From NCBI RefSeq assembly GCF_007828725.1, contig NZ_VIUW01000001.1, positions 496,001-560,000 of the forward strand: a stretch of DNA of 64,000 nt. The letters run 5' to 3'. The notes below the pieces were generated by a model. It did not search any database and was not told where the DNA came from. It saw only the letters and a program-made list of their open reading frames with translations. This document shows, piece after piece, positions 35,429-45,629 of this stretch (within the stretch, counting starts at the first letter, position 1; each line of letters begins with the position of its first letter). Made by a program: the position numbers and the translations under genes. This DNA comes from Marihabitans asiaticum (GTDB lineage: Bacteria > Actinomycetota > Actinomycetes > Actinomycetales > Dermatophilaceae).

Positions 35429-38029
35429 ATGCGCGTATCGGACGCAGTGAAGTCGCTCAAGCGAGCCCGCCGAGTCGGCTCCCAAGAGTGGCGAGCTCAC
35501 TGGCGCGAGCGTCCGGTCGAGCGCGACACCGTCTTCTACGAGTCGTTCGCGGGCAACGGGATGCTCTGCAACCCCGAGGCCATCTTCCGCGAACTCCTGG
35601 ACGATCCGGACTTCGCTCACCTCGAGCACGTCTGGTGCCTGTCGCCGGCGATGTGGGAGTCGGGGGTGCGCCGCGAGTTCGACGGCCACCCGCGGGTGCG
35701 TTTCGTGCGGTACAAGTCGCCCCAGTACTTCCGCGCCCTGGCGACGTCGCGGTACCTCTTCAACAACGCCACCTTCCCGCCGGAGTTCGCCAAGCGGGAC
35801 GAGCAGGTGTACGTCAACACCTGGCACGGAACCCCGTTCAAGCAGATGGGGTACGACGAGCCCGGCGGCGGCCCCGGGGCACGCAACGTCATCCGGAACT
35901 TCCTCTCCGCCGACTATCTGCTCGCCGCGAATGATTTCATGGCCGAGCAGATGTACGAGGACGCCTACCGGCTGACCAACATCGCGACCGGGCAGATCGT
36001 CACCGAGGGCTCGCCCAGGGTCGACCGGCAGTTCCTCGACGAGTCGGCTCGTGCTCGGGTCCGCCGTCGCCTTGAGCGGGCCGGTGTTGCGCTGCAGGCG
36101 GACCAGAAGGTGATCCTCTACGCCCCCACCTGGCGGGGGGAGTCCTTCCAGAAGCCGTCGAACGACGTCGTGCTGCTCGCTCAACGCGTCAGGGAGCTCA
36201 AGCGGCAACTGCCCGAGGGACACCAGGTGCTCCTGCGGGTGCACCAGCAGGTCTACACCTTCGCGCTGCAGCACCCGGAGCTGGCCGACATCCTCATCCC
36301 CGACGAGATACCCAGCAACGAGGTGCTCGGTATCACCGACGTCCTGGTGACGGACTACTCGAGCATCTTCTTCGACTTCCTCGCGACGGGCCGCCCGGTG
36401 GTGTTCTTCACCCCGGATCTGCGCTCTTACGACGACTACCGCGGCTTGTACCTCGACCCGGGTGAGCTGCCCGGTCCGGTCGTCGGCACCGTCGGCGAGC
36501 TCGCGCGAGTCCTGGTGGCAGAGGGATCGGGTGAAGGGGACGACCCCCGTGTCACCCACCGGGACGCCTACGCCTCTGCCCGTGAGCGCTTCGCATCCCG
36601 AGAGGACGGCGGAGCCACGCAGCGGGTCATCGACGTGGTCCTGCGCGGCAGGCGAGACGATCGTGACGTCCGCGATGTCCGCTCGGACGGGCGCACCCGC
36701 CTGCTGCTCTACCTCGGTGGGATGCGGCCCAACGGGATCACGACCTCCGCGCTGAGCCTGCTCAACAACATCGATCACGACCGTTTCGACGTCTCGGTGC
36801 TCTACCAGTACTCCAGCTCCGCGGAGGTCCGCGCGACGGAGGCGAAGGTCCACCCGCGGGTACGGGTCCTGCCGCGCATCGGAGGGATGCTCTGGTCGTT
36901 GCGCGCGGGGAAGGAGCGGGGGCAGGCGCTGCACGGAGGGGAACGGTCCGGCGAGGAGACCCCGGAGCGGGTCCGTCACCAGTTCGCTCACGAGTGGCGG
37001 CGCTGCTTCGGTCTAGCCGAGTTCGACCACATCGTCGACTTCAGCGGCTACGCCGCGTTCTGGGCACTGCTGCTGCAGGCGGGGCCGGCCTCGAGCCACT
37101 CGATCTGGCTGCACAACGACCTCAAGGCCGATCAGATGCGCGAGGTCGACGGCCACCGCCCGCACGAGGCGAACCTGGGTTCGGTCTTCCGGACGTACCG
37201 CGACTTCGACCACCTGGTGTCCGTCTCAGAAGTGCTCATGGAGATCAACCGGGAGAACCTGGCGGACATGGCGCCCCCGGAGCGTCACACCTTCGCGCGG
37301 AACACGATCGACGCGGGCTACATCACGCGGAACGCCCCCGGGGACCACTCGACGGTCGCGCCCGTGACCGATGACGCGGACGTCTCGGTCCCGGCGCGGG
37401 ACCTGCCAGCAGCGGTGCGCGCCCTCGGTGACCTGCACGGCGCGCAGGCACTGGAAGGCGAAGTCGAGCGGTATCGCACGATCAGCGAGGTGATCCCTCC
37501 CGCCCCCGGGGTCCGCACCTTCGTGACCGTGGGAAGGCTATCGCCGGAGAAGAACCACGAGCGGCTTGTCCGAGCCTTCGACCTGGTCCACCAGGTGGAT
37601 CCCGCGACGCGACTGGTGATCATCGGGGGAGGCCCGCTCGAGGCCCGGCTGCGCGACGTCGTGCTCGACCTGGGTCTGGGTGACGCGGTCACGGTCGCCG
37701 GCCAGCGCAGCAACCCGCACGTGGTGCTCGCCAAGGCCGACACCTTCGTCCTGTCCAGCGACTACGAGGGCCAGCCCATGGTGATCCTCGAGGCGCGTGT
37801 CCTAGGGCTGCCGGTCGTCTCGACGAGGTTCGCCTCGGCCGCCGGGGCGCTGCCTGATGGGGTCGGGCTCGTGGTCGACCGCGACGAGGCCGCCCTCGCC
37901 GACGGGATGCTAGCTGCGCTGCGGGGAGAGGTGCCGAACCCTGCGTTCGACGCGGCGGAGTACAACCTCGAGGCGACGCAGGACTTCTACCGCGTTCTCA
38001 GCCCCGGGAGCGCGGCAGCCACGAGCTGA
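35429..38029 (+). CDS. CDP-glycerol glycerophosphotransferase / GT4 glycosyltransferase fusion (second copy)
   Basis: About 866 residues with the same architecture as the protein encoded at 21575: a TagF-type N-terminal half (VYVNTWHGTPFKQMGYDEPGG; DVLVTDYSSIFFDF) and a GT-B family 4 C-terminal half (VTVGRLSPEKNHERLV; GGGPLEARL; SSDYEGQPMVILEARVLGLPV). The ATG at 35429 was chosen because GGAGGAGGT ends 8 bases before it. The two fusion enzymes differ widely in the GT4 half, so they may add different sugars. The 3' end overlaps the convergent sulfotransferase gene by 32 bp. Confidence 0.88.
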   Translation: MRVSDAVKSLKRARRVGSQEWRAHWRERPVERDTVFYESFAGNGMLCNPEAIFRELLDDPDFAHLEHVWCLSPAMWESGVRREFDGHPRVRFVRYKSPQYFRALATSRYLFNNATFPPEFAKRDEQVYVNTWHGTPFKQMGYDEPGGGPGARNVIRNFLSADYLLAANDFMAEQMYEDAYRLTNIATGQIVTEGSPRVDRQFLDESARARVRRRLERAGVALQADQKVILYAPTWRGESFQKPSNDVVLLAQRVRELKRQLPEGHQVLLRVHQQVYTFALQHPELADILIPDEIPSNEVLGITDVLVTDYSSIFFDFLATGRPVVFFTPDLRSYDDYRGLYLDPGELPGPVVGTVGELARVLVAEGSGEGDDPRVTHRDAYASARERFASREDGGATQRVIDVVLRGRRDDRDVRDVRSDGRTRLLLYLGGMRPNGITTSALSLLNNIDHDRFDVSVLYQYSSSAEVRATEAKVHPRVRVLPRIGGMLWSLRAGKERGQALHGGERSGEETPERVRHQFAHEWRRCFGLAEFDHIVDFSGYAAFWALLLQAGPASSHSIWLHNDLKADQMREVDGHRPHEANLGSVFRTYRDFDHLVSVSEVLMEINRENLADMAPPERHTFARNTIDAGYITRNAPGDHSTVAPVTDDADVSVPARDLPAAVRALGDLHGAQALEGEVERYRTISEVIPPAPGVRTFVTVGRLSPEKNHERLVRAFDLVHQVDPATRLVIIGGGPLEARLRDVVLDLGLGDAVTVAGQRSNPHVVLAKADTFVLSSDYEGQPMVILEARVLGLPVVSTRFASAAGALPDGVGLVVDRDEAALADGMLAALRGEVPNPAFDAAEYNLEATQDFYRVLSPGSAAATS

Positions 38030-38726
38030 GGCGTGAACGCACCTTGGTCGCCGTGTCCCTGCCGATGGCCGCGCGACGTGCCGCCGGGGCTGGGGCAGGT
38101 GCGGTGTAGCCGAACCTCTCGTAGTCCTCGCGGTAGAAGTCGGACACGAGCCGTTCCAGCCCGTCGGTGACCTCCACGTCCTTGCTGGCGTACCTCGTGG
38201 CGGAGGTTCCCTCACGCACCCGTGGAAGGGTAGGCGCCAGCCCGAGGTCCCAGCGCTCGTTCAGGGTCGTGGCCATCTGCTCCAGACCGTCCTCGAACCG
38301 GAAGACCGAGACACCGTCGACCAGGAAGTCGACCTGTGGGCGGATGTGGTTGTCGAACATGAACGGGTGCCGCGGGTAGGCGGCGAAGGCCTTCTCCGCC
38401 CACTGCTCCACGGACGCTCCGTCGATCTCGAAGTCCTGGTCCCGGTGACGCCACAGATACTCGGAGCGCAATCGCGCCATCGGGTCCCGCACGACGGTGA
38501 AGATGCCGTCGAACTTGTGGATCTTGAAGATGGCCTCGAGCTGGTCACGATGCATGTGCTGCGGCGTGCAGCGGCGCACCGTGTTCCACGACGTGGCACT
38601 CACCCTGCCGTCCTGGTACTCCATGTCCATGCCCGCATCGGTGAAGGCCCGCTCGATGCTGGAGCCACCCGTCTTGGGGATATGGATGTACAAGAACTTG
38701 CGTTCGCCTTGTCGGAAGACAGGCAC
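37998..38726 (-). CDS. Sulfotransferase family 2-like protein
   Basis: About 242 residues. The PAPS phosphosulfate site is KFLYIHIPKTGGSSIERAF near residue 10 and the 3'-phosphate site is FTVVRDPMARLRSEYLW near 80, as in the carbohydrate (Sulfotransfer_2) family. It probably sulfates a surface sugar. GTG 38726 is preceded by GAGGGA at a spacing of 5; the longer upstream frame has no conserved content. No PAPS synthesis genes are in the window. Confidence 0.8.
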   Translation of the reverse strand: MPVFRQGERKFLYIHIPKTGGSSIERAFTDAGMDMEYQDGRVSATSWNTVRRCTPQHMHRDQLEAIFKIHKFDGIFTVVRDPMARLRSEYLWRHRDQDFEIDGASVEQWAEKAFAAYPRHPFMFDNHIRPQVDFLVDGVSVFRFEDGLEQMATTLNERWDLGLAPTLPRVREGTSATRYASKDVEVTDGLERLVSDFYREDYERFGYTAPAPAPAARRAAIGRDTATKVRSRLSSWLPRSRG

Positions 38727-38799
38727 CGTGATCCCTCGCTCGGCTCTATGCGCGTCCCAGGGGTAGGCGCGCAGTGCCTCCGGACTATACCGAGGAGCC

Positions 38800-39678
38800 T
38801 CAGATGATCGGAGGCTGGCCGAGACGGGCCAGGCGCAGCACGGTTCGCCACCGCATCGGCCGGCGGCCACCGGGGTCGGTGGTCAGCCCTTCGCGCAACC
38901 CGTTCAGCCAGAGGCGCAGGTCGGCAGGACGCCGCCACGTGCGCAGGATCATCAGCACGGTCCAGGCGCAGACGTAGACCACTGCGACGGGCCACGGCAG
39001 GTTGCGGCGGGCGACCCACACGCGGTTGCGGGCGTTGAGCCGGAAGAAGACGTCATGCCGATCGGGTGACGTCGCTGGGTGGTAGATGTGCAGCGACGGG
39101 TCGTAGACCAGCTCCCAGCCCCGGTCCCGCATCCGCCAGGCCAGCTCCACCCCTTCGTTGCCGAAGAAGAACGAGCCCGGGAACCCGCCCGCGTCCTGGT
39201 AGGCCGCGCGACGGATCAGCACCACTCCTTCGCAGACCGCAAAGGCGGGACCGCCGACAGCCGGGTCGCCGACCCGCGCCCGGGGCACCCAGCGCCGCTC
39301 GGTCACCCCGCTCGGGTCCGAGACCCGGGCGTGGATCAGGCCGAGGCCGGGCTCGGCGCGGAATCGGGCGACCGCGCGCTCCAGTGCGTCGGCATCGCGC
39401 AGCCAGGCGTCGTTGTCGAGGAAGAGGATGAACTCGCCCGAGCCACGGGCGGCGGCGATGTTGCGACCCTCGGGCGGGCCGACGTTCTCCCGGACGTACA
39501 TGGTCTGCACGTCCGCGTCGAAGCCCTCCGGCTGCCAGCCGTTGCCGAGCAGGATGAGCGTGGTCTGGACCCCGGTCTGGACCCTGGCCGACTCGAGAGC
39601 CCGGCGCGTCTCTGCCTGGCGGTCGCCCTGGCTGAGCACGACGACGTCGACCGTTGGGGTCGCGTCCTGCTCCGGCAT
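38800..39678 (-). CDS. GT2 family glycosyltransferase (rhamnosyl/galactofuranosyl type)
   Basis: A 292-residue GT-A protein: VDVVVLSQGDR start, ENVGPPEGRNIAAARGSGEFILFLDNDAWL with the metal-binding DND, FFGNEGVELAWRMRDRGWEL acceptor-side motif, then a C-terminal membrane-proximal helix. It resembles rhamnosyl- and galactofuranosyl-type transferases. The ATG at 39678 is preceded by GGAGAGG. A truncated copy of its 3' end lies at 34631-34797 and a related enzyme at 44721-45629. Confidence 0.85.
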   Translation of the reverse strand: MPEQDATPTVDVVVLSQGDRQAETRRALESARVQTGVQTTLILLGNGWQPEGFDADVQTMYVRENVGPPEGRNIAAARGSGEFILFLDNDAWLRDADALERAVARFRAEPGLGLIHARVSDPSGVTERRWVPRARVGDPAVGGPAFAVCEGVVLIRRAAYQDAGGFPGSFFFGNEGVELAWRMRDRGWELVYDPSLHIYHPATSPDRHDVFFRLNARNRVWVARRNLPWPVAVVYVCAWTVLMILRTWRRPADLRLWLNGLREGLTTDPGGRRPMRWRTVLRLARLGQPPII

Positions 39679-39822
39679 CGGCCTCTCCTTGGTCTGGCTG
39701 AACCTGACCCTACGACGAAGAGAAGGTGAACGCCGCACGGACTGTTGGTGAACGCCCAGCGCGCGGAGACCTAGACTCGGGTGCGTCAATCCCCCACCTG
39801 ACGCGCGAGGTTGCATCTCCTA

Positions 39823-40284
39823 ATGGGTAAGACCGTCATCACCTACGGAACGTTCGACCTCTTCCACATCGGGCACCTGAACATCATCAAGCGGCTGCGT
39901 GAGCACGGCGACCGGCTCATCGTCGGGGTGTCCACCGACGAGTTCAACGCGATCAAGGGCAAGAAGCCGATCGTCCCCTTCGAGCAGCGCATGGAGATCG
40001 TCGAGAGCATCAAGTACGTCGACCTGGCCATCCCCGAGGACCGGTGGAGCCAGAAGCCTGAGGACATCGAGACCTACGACGTCGACATTCTCGGCATGGG
40101 CGCGGACTGGCAGGGCAAGTTCGACGACCTCTCCGACCAGGTCGAGCTGGTCTACCTGCCGCGTACCGACGGGATCTCGACCACGGAGATGAAGCGGATC
40201 CTCAGCGAGTTCGACGCCCGGCACGTCGAGGAGCTCAAGCGCACCATCGACACCATCGGGCAGATCGTCAAGGAGCTGAGCTAG
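39823..40284 (+). CDS. tagD: Glycerol-3-phosphate cytidylyltransferase
   Basis: About 153 residues. Nucleotidyltransferase fold with YGTFDLFHIGHLNIIKRL (HxGH at residues 15-18) and the RTDGISTTEMKR segment (ISTT KMSKS-like loop) near 113-123, together specific for TagD/CTP:glycerol-3-phosphate cytidylyltransferases. It makes CDP-glycerol, the donor for the TagF-type enzymes in this locus. The ATG at 39823 matches the family start. It is the only nucleotide-sugar supply gene in the block. Confidence 0.93.
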   Translation: MGKTVITYGTFDLFHIGHLNIIKRLREHGDRLIVGVSTDEFNAIKGKKPIVPFEQRMEIVESIKYVDLAIPEDRWSQKPEDIETYDVDILGMGADWQGKFDDLSDQVELVYLPRTDGISTTEMKRILSEFDARHVEELKRTIDTIGQIVKELS

Positions 40285-40348
40285 CGGAATCCGCCTGGTC
40301 GCTAGGCCCGAGCCGGCGCGGTCGCGCGCAAGGCGAAGGGGGAGAAGG

Positions 40349-40422
40349 TGGCCAGGGGCGGGGTCGAACCGCCGACCTTCCGATTTTCAGTCGGACGCTC
40401 GTACCAACTGAGCTACCTGGCC
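40349..40422 (-). tRNA. tRNA-Phe (GAA)
   Basis: On the minus strand a full cloverleaf with a 7-bp acceptor stem GGCCAGG/CCTGGCC, discriminator A, anticodon loop CTGAAAA giving GAA, and a GGTTCGA T-loop. CCA is not encoded. It is the first of three clustered tRNAs. Confidence 0.95.
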
Positions 40423-40447
40423 GAGTCACGTCTGCTGACGTGACGAG

Positions 40448-40521
40448 CGACCCTGACGGGACTCGAACCCGCGACCTCCGCCGTGACAGGGCGGCGCGCT
40501 AACCAACTGCGCTACAGGGCC
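40448..40521 (-). tRNA. tRNA-Asp (GTC)
   Basis: Acceptor stem GGCCCTG with CAGGGTC (one G-U pair), discriminator G typical of tRNA-Asp, anticodon loop CTGTCAC giving GTC, T-loop GGTTCGA. It sits 25 bp from tRNA-Phe, so they are probably one transcript. Confidence 0.95.
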
Positions 40522-40543
40522 TTGTGGTGCAAGGCTTCTTGCG

Positions 40544-40616
40544 TATCCCCAACGGGATTCGAACCCGTGCTACCGCCGTGAAAGGGCGGGGTCCTAGGCC
40601 GCTAGACGATGGGGAC
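40544..40616 (-). tRNA. tRNA-Glu (TTC)
   Basis: Acceptor stem GTCCCCA with TGGGGAT (terminal G-U pair), anticodon loop CTTTCAC giving TTC, T-loop GGTTCGA. It is first in transcription order in the Glu-Asp-Phe cluster. Confidence 0.95.
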
Positions 40617-40733
40617 CTGATCTCCGACCAGATCCTCGCCACGCAGCAGGCAGCGCCCGGATCCGTCGAGGACGAGCAGGACTATACGGGAGTGACGAGC
40701 CGCCGACCAAACCGGCTTCGATCGTCGGCTCGC

Positions 40734-41801
40734 TCACCCCCTTCGCCGCTCCTCGGACCACTCGAGGAGGCGCTCCGCCGACCAGGTCGTGATGACCCGG
40801 TCGGCCTCGATCCCGAGGCGGTGAGCGCGCTCGCAGCCGTACGCCTTCATCTCGAGCTGGCCGGGGGCGTGCGCGTCGGAGTCGATGGCGAAGAGGCACC
40901 CGAGGTCACGCGCCAGCTCGATCAGCTCGTCCGGCGGGTCGCACCGCTCGGGCCGGGAGTTGATCTCCACCGCGACGCCGTTCTCCGCGCAGGCGGTGAA
41001 GACCGCCTCGGCGTCGAACTCGCTCTGGGGTCGGGTGCCGCGCCCGCCGGTGACGAGCCGGCCGGTGCAGTGCCCGAGCACGTCCACCCTCGGGTTGGTC
41101 ACCGCGCCGATCATCCTGGCTGTCATCGCGCCCTTGGGCATCTTCAGCTTGCTGTGCACGCTCGCGGTGACGATGTCGAGCTGGCCGAGCATCTCCTCGC
41201 TCTGGTCGAGCCCGCCGTCGTCGAGGATGTCGACCTCGATGCCCTTGAGCAGGCGGAACTGTCCACCCAGCGAGGCGTTGATCGCCTCGACGAGGCGCAG
41301 CTGCTTGGCCAGGCGCTCGGCCGACAGCCCGTTGGCGATGCGCAGGCGGGGGGAGTGGTCGGTGAGCACCTGCCACTCCTGGCCGAGCTCGACGGCGGTG
41401 AGCACCATCTCCTGCACCGGCGAGCCGCCGTCGGACCAGTCGGAGTGGGTGTGGCAGTCGCCGATGACCGCCTCGATGAGGGCCGCTGTGCCCTCTCCTG
41501 CCTCGACCAGCGGGCCGCCGTGCTCCTCCTGTTGACGGGCGAGGTAGTCGGGCAGCTCGCCGGCGACGGCCTGCTCGATGACCCCGGCCGTCGAGGACCC
41601 GATCCCGGCGAGCTCGCGCAGCGTGCCCGCCTGGACGCGCGCCGCGACCTCCTCCTCGCCGAGCTCGGCGACCACCGCCGCCGCCCCGCGGAAGGCCTCG
41701 ACCCGACGGCTGTGCTGCCGCCCCCGCTCGAGGAGGAAGGCGGTACGCCGCAACGCCTCGGCCGGGCTCACCACTTCGCCCAACGGCTCTAGCGAGTGCA
41801 T
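40734..41801 (-). CDS. PHP-domain phosphoesterase related to the C-terminal part of DNA polymerase X
   Basis: A 355-residue protein. The first 90 residues are helix-hairpin-helix-like (GTLRELAGIGSSTAGVIEQAVAG). The rest is a PHP domain with metal ligands in DCHTHSDWSDGG, LTDHS, GIEVDIL, TASVHS, GHCTGR and IDSDAHAP. It resembles the PolX PHP 3'-5' exonuclease but lacks the polymerase part, so a repair nuclease or small phosphoesterase is possible. A copy of the 50-bp palindrome lies 21 bp before its ATG. Confidence 0.83.
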   Translation of the reverse strand: MHSLEPLGEVVSPAEALRRTAFLLERGRQHSRRVEAFRGAAAVVAELGEEEVAARVQAGTLRELAGIGSSTAGVIEQAVAGELPDYLARQQEEHGGPLVEAGEGTAALIEAVIGDCHTHSDWSDGGSPVQEMVLTAVELGQEWQVLTDHSPRLRIANGLSAERLAKQLRLVEAINASLGGQFRLLKGIEVDILDDGGLDQSEEMLGQLDIVTASVHSKLKMPKGAMTARMIGAVTNPRVDVLGHCTGRLVTGGRGTRPQSEFDAEAVFTACAENGVAVEINSRPERCDPPDELIELARDLGCLFAIDSDAHAPGQLEMKAYGCERAHRLGIEADRVITTWSAERLLEWSEERRRG

Positions 41802-41822
41802 GCCCCACCCCCAAACCCGCCT

Positions 41823-41873
41823 GCTACCACGCAGTACTGGTTGTGATCACAGCCACTACTGCGTGGTAGCGGG
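41823..41873. repeat. Palindromic repeat, copy B
   Basis: GCTACCACGCAGTAC on the left and CACTACTGCGTGGTAGC on the right around TTGTGATCACAG. It is the reverse complement of the element at 9679-9729 with about one mismatch in the core. It lies 21 bp upstream of the start of the PHP gene (minus strand) and 13 bp past the guaB1 stop. Confidence 0.85.
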
Positions 41874-41886
41874 CGCGCTAGCGAGG

Positions 41887-43353
<1,467 letters not shown>

Positions 43354-43398
43354 TCACCCCGGGAAGCCTCGGGCCAGCGATGCGGTTGGATCATCATC

Positions 43399-44655
43399 GT
43401 GAGCTTCCTCATCGAGACCCCGGCCGACCAGGCCCGCCGCGACGGGCTGCGCCGCATGCGCATCGTCGCGACCTCGGCTCTGCTCGTCGCCGCGGTCGTC
43501 TACCTGCTCACCCTGCGGCTCCCGCACGACGGTGTCTGGGGCTTCGTCAACACCGCCTCCGAGGCCGCGATGGTCGGCGCGCTCGCGGACTGGTTCGCCG
43601 TGACCGCCCTCTTCAAGCACCCGCTCGGGCTGCCGATCCCGCACACCGCGCTGGTCAAGCGGCGCAAGGACGAGCTCGGGCGGAGCCTGCAGGAGTTCGT
43701 CGCCTCGAACTTCCTCACCGAGGAGATCGCGCGCGAGCGGCTCGCCTCGGCCCAGGTCGGGCTGCGGCTCGGCCGCTGGCTGGAGCGGCCCGAGAGCCGG
43801 GAGCGGGTCATGCGCGAGTCGGTGACGGCGCTGCGGGCGGGGCTGAACCGGATGCAGGACTCCGACGTCGAGGACTTCCTCACCGACCTGTTGCTGCCGC
43901 GGCTGGCTCGCGAGCCGATCAGCCCGATCGCCGGGTCGTTGCTGGAGAAGGTCGTCGAGGAGCGCACCCACGACGGGCTCGTCGACCTCGGGCTGGACCA
44001 GGTGCTGCTGTGGCTGCGCGACAACCCCGAGATCTTCGCCGAGGTGATGGTCGACAAGGCGCCGTGGTGGACACCGAACTGGGTCGACGATCGCGTCATC
44101 GCCTGGGCCTACGAGCAGGCCGTGACCTGGCTGCGCGAGATGCGTGCCGACACCAGTCACCCGGCGCGCACCGCGGTCGATGACCTGCTGCGCCGGCTCG
44201 CGCACGACCTGCAGCACGATGAGGAGGTGCAGGCCTCCGCCGAGCGGATCAAGGAGCGCCTGCTCGCCCACCCGCAGGTTTCGCGCAGCGCGGTGGCGGT
44301 CTGGCAGTCGATCCGCTCCGCCCTGCTGTCCGCGATGGATGACCGGGACAGCTATTTCTGGCGAAGGGGGGACGAGCTGCTCTCACACGTCGGCGAGCAC
44401 CTCGTGAACGACCCGCGCTGGCGCGACCGGCTCGAGACCCACCTCGGGGAGGGCGTCGCCTTCGCCGTGAACACCTACGGCGACGAGCTGGCCGAGGTGA
44501 TCTCGGTGACCGTGGAGCGCTGGGACGCCGACGAGGCCAGCAAGCGGATCGAGCTCTACGTCGGGCGCGACCTGCAGTTCATCCGGATCAACGGCACCGT
44601 CATCGGCGCTCTCGCCGGGCTCGTCATCCACACCGTGAGCGTCCTGCTCACCTAG
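43399..44655 (+). CDS. DUF445 family membrane protein
   Basis: About 418 residues. An N-terminal membrane helix (about 22-41) is followed by the conserved EAAMVGALADWFAVTALFKHPLGLPIPHTALV block, a long helical cytoplasmic or periplasmic part, and a C-terminal membrane segment (about 400-417), as in DUF445 proteins. The function is unknown. The GTG at 43399 gives the typical start; the upstream frame is antisense to guaB1. Confidence 0.86.
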   Translation: MSFLIETPADQARRDGLRRMRIVATSALLVAAVVYLLTLRLPHDGVWGFVNTASEAAMVGALADWFAVTALFKHPLGLPIPHTALVKRRKDELGRSLQEFVASNFLTEEIARERLASAQVGLRLGRWLERPESRERVMRESVTALRAGLNRMQDSDVEDFLTDLLLPRLAREPISPIAGSLLEKVVEERTHDGLVDLGLDQVLLWLRDNPEIFAEVMVDKAPWWTPNWVDDRVIAWAYEQAVTWLREMRADTSHPARTAVDDLLRRLAHDLQHDEEVQASAERIKERLLAHPQVSRSAVAVWQSIRSALLSAMDDRDSYFWRRGDELLSHVGEHLVNDPRWRDRLETHLGEGVAFAVNTYGDELAEVISVTVERWDADEASKRIELYVGRDLQFIRINGTVIGALAGLVIHTVSVLLT

Positions 44656-44720
44656 CGTCCCGTCGGGACTCTCCCGTCGAGGCTCCTTCGTCGCACCTCA
44701 GGGAGCGCGGGCGTGGCCGG

Positions 44721-45629
44721 CTAGACGACCGGGGGGCGGCCCAGCCGGGTCATCCGGGCGATGGTGCGCCAGTGCAGCGGCCGACGCTCCGGGCGATCCG
44801 CGGACGCCTCGCGGTAGCCGGCGATCACCTCACGAACCGGCTCCTGGCGGGCGGCCGGGACAAGGGTCCAGGTGAGCAGGTAACCGGCGAGCAGAGGCGT
44901 CGGCAGCGACCGCCATGCCATCCAGAAGCGGTTGCGCGCCTGCAGCCGCACGCAGTCGGCGTGACGCGTCGGAGCGGTCCGCGGGTGGTAGGCGGTGAGG
45001 TCCGCCGAGTACCAGATGGACCAGCCGCGGTCCATGAGCCGCCAGGCGAGGTCAGACTCCTCCATCGCGTAGAAGAACCTCGGGTCGAAGCCCTGCACAT
45101 CGGTGAAGGCCTCGGAGCGCACCGCGCAGCAGGCCCCGATGAAGTGGGTGACGTCCCCGGCCCGCTCGGCCGAGCCACCGCCGACCCGGGGGACGTGACG
45201 GCGCTGGGTCTGGCCCTCATGGTCGACGATCCGCACCGCCATCGCCCCGACACGGGGATCGGCGTCAAAGCGTGCCGCGATCGTGGCCAGGTGGTCGCTG
45301 CCCTGCAGCTCGGCGTCGTCGTCGAGGAAGAGCACGATCTCGGCGTCGCAGGCCGCCGCCCCGATGTTGCGCCCGGCGGGGATGCCGACGTTCTCCGGCA
45401 GCACGATGAGCTGGTCCGAGGGGTCGGGCACCGGCGGCTCGGCGCCGTTGACGACGAGCACCAGCCGGTAGTCCACCCCGACCTGCGCCCGGACCGAGGC
45501 CAGGGCGCGGTCTAGCTCGGCAGGGCGGGTGCACTGGGTCAGCACGACCACCGACACCCGGGGGCGCGACGGTACGGGCAGGGGCGCGTCGGCGGGCGTG
45601 GCGTCGGTGATGGGGATGTCCATGATCAT
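44721..45629 (-). CDS. GT2 family glycosyltransferase
   Basis: A 302-residue GT-A enzyme: VVLTQCTRPAELDRALASV, ENVGIPAGRNIGAAACDAEIVLFLDDDAEL with DDD metal site, FFYAMEESDLAWRLMDRGW acceptor motif and a hydrophobic helix near 230-250. It shares its architecture and the ending RLGRPPVV with the glycosyltransferase at 38800 (RLGQPPII). Its ATG overlaps the stop of the upstream GT2 gene, so both are co-translated. Confidence 0.85.
   Translation of the reverse strand: MIMDIPITDATPADAPLPVPSRPRVSVVVLTQCTRPAELDRALASVRAQVGVDYRLVLVVNGAEPPVPDPSDQLIVLPENVGIPAGRNIGAAACDAEIVLFLDDDAELQGSDHLATIAARFDADPRVGAMAVRIVDHEGQTQRRHVPRVGGGSAERAGDVTHFIGACCAVRSEAFTDVQGFDPRFFYAMEESDLAWRLMDRGWSIWYSADLTAYHPRTAPTRHADCVRLQARNRFWMAWRSLPTPLLAGYLLTWTLVPAARQEPVREVIAGYREASADRPERRPLHWRTIARMTRLGRPPVV

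Noticed and set aside
34931-36991. Minus-strand open frame spanning the pseudogene scar and the second TagF-GT4 gene
   Set aside because: The plus strand carries recognisable motifs (TWHGTP, VTDYSS). The minus frame is a mirror effect.
40349-40616. Integration of an element at the tRNA-Phe/Asp/Glu cluster
   Set aside because: Flanking genes are core functions, no recombinase remnant is near, and no duplicated tRNA end was found.
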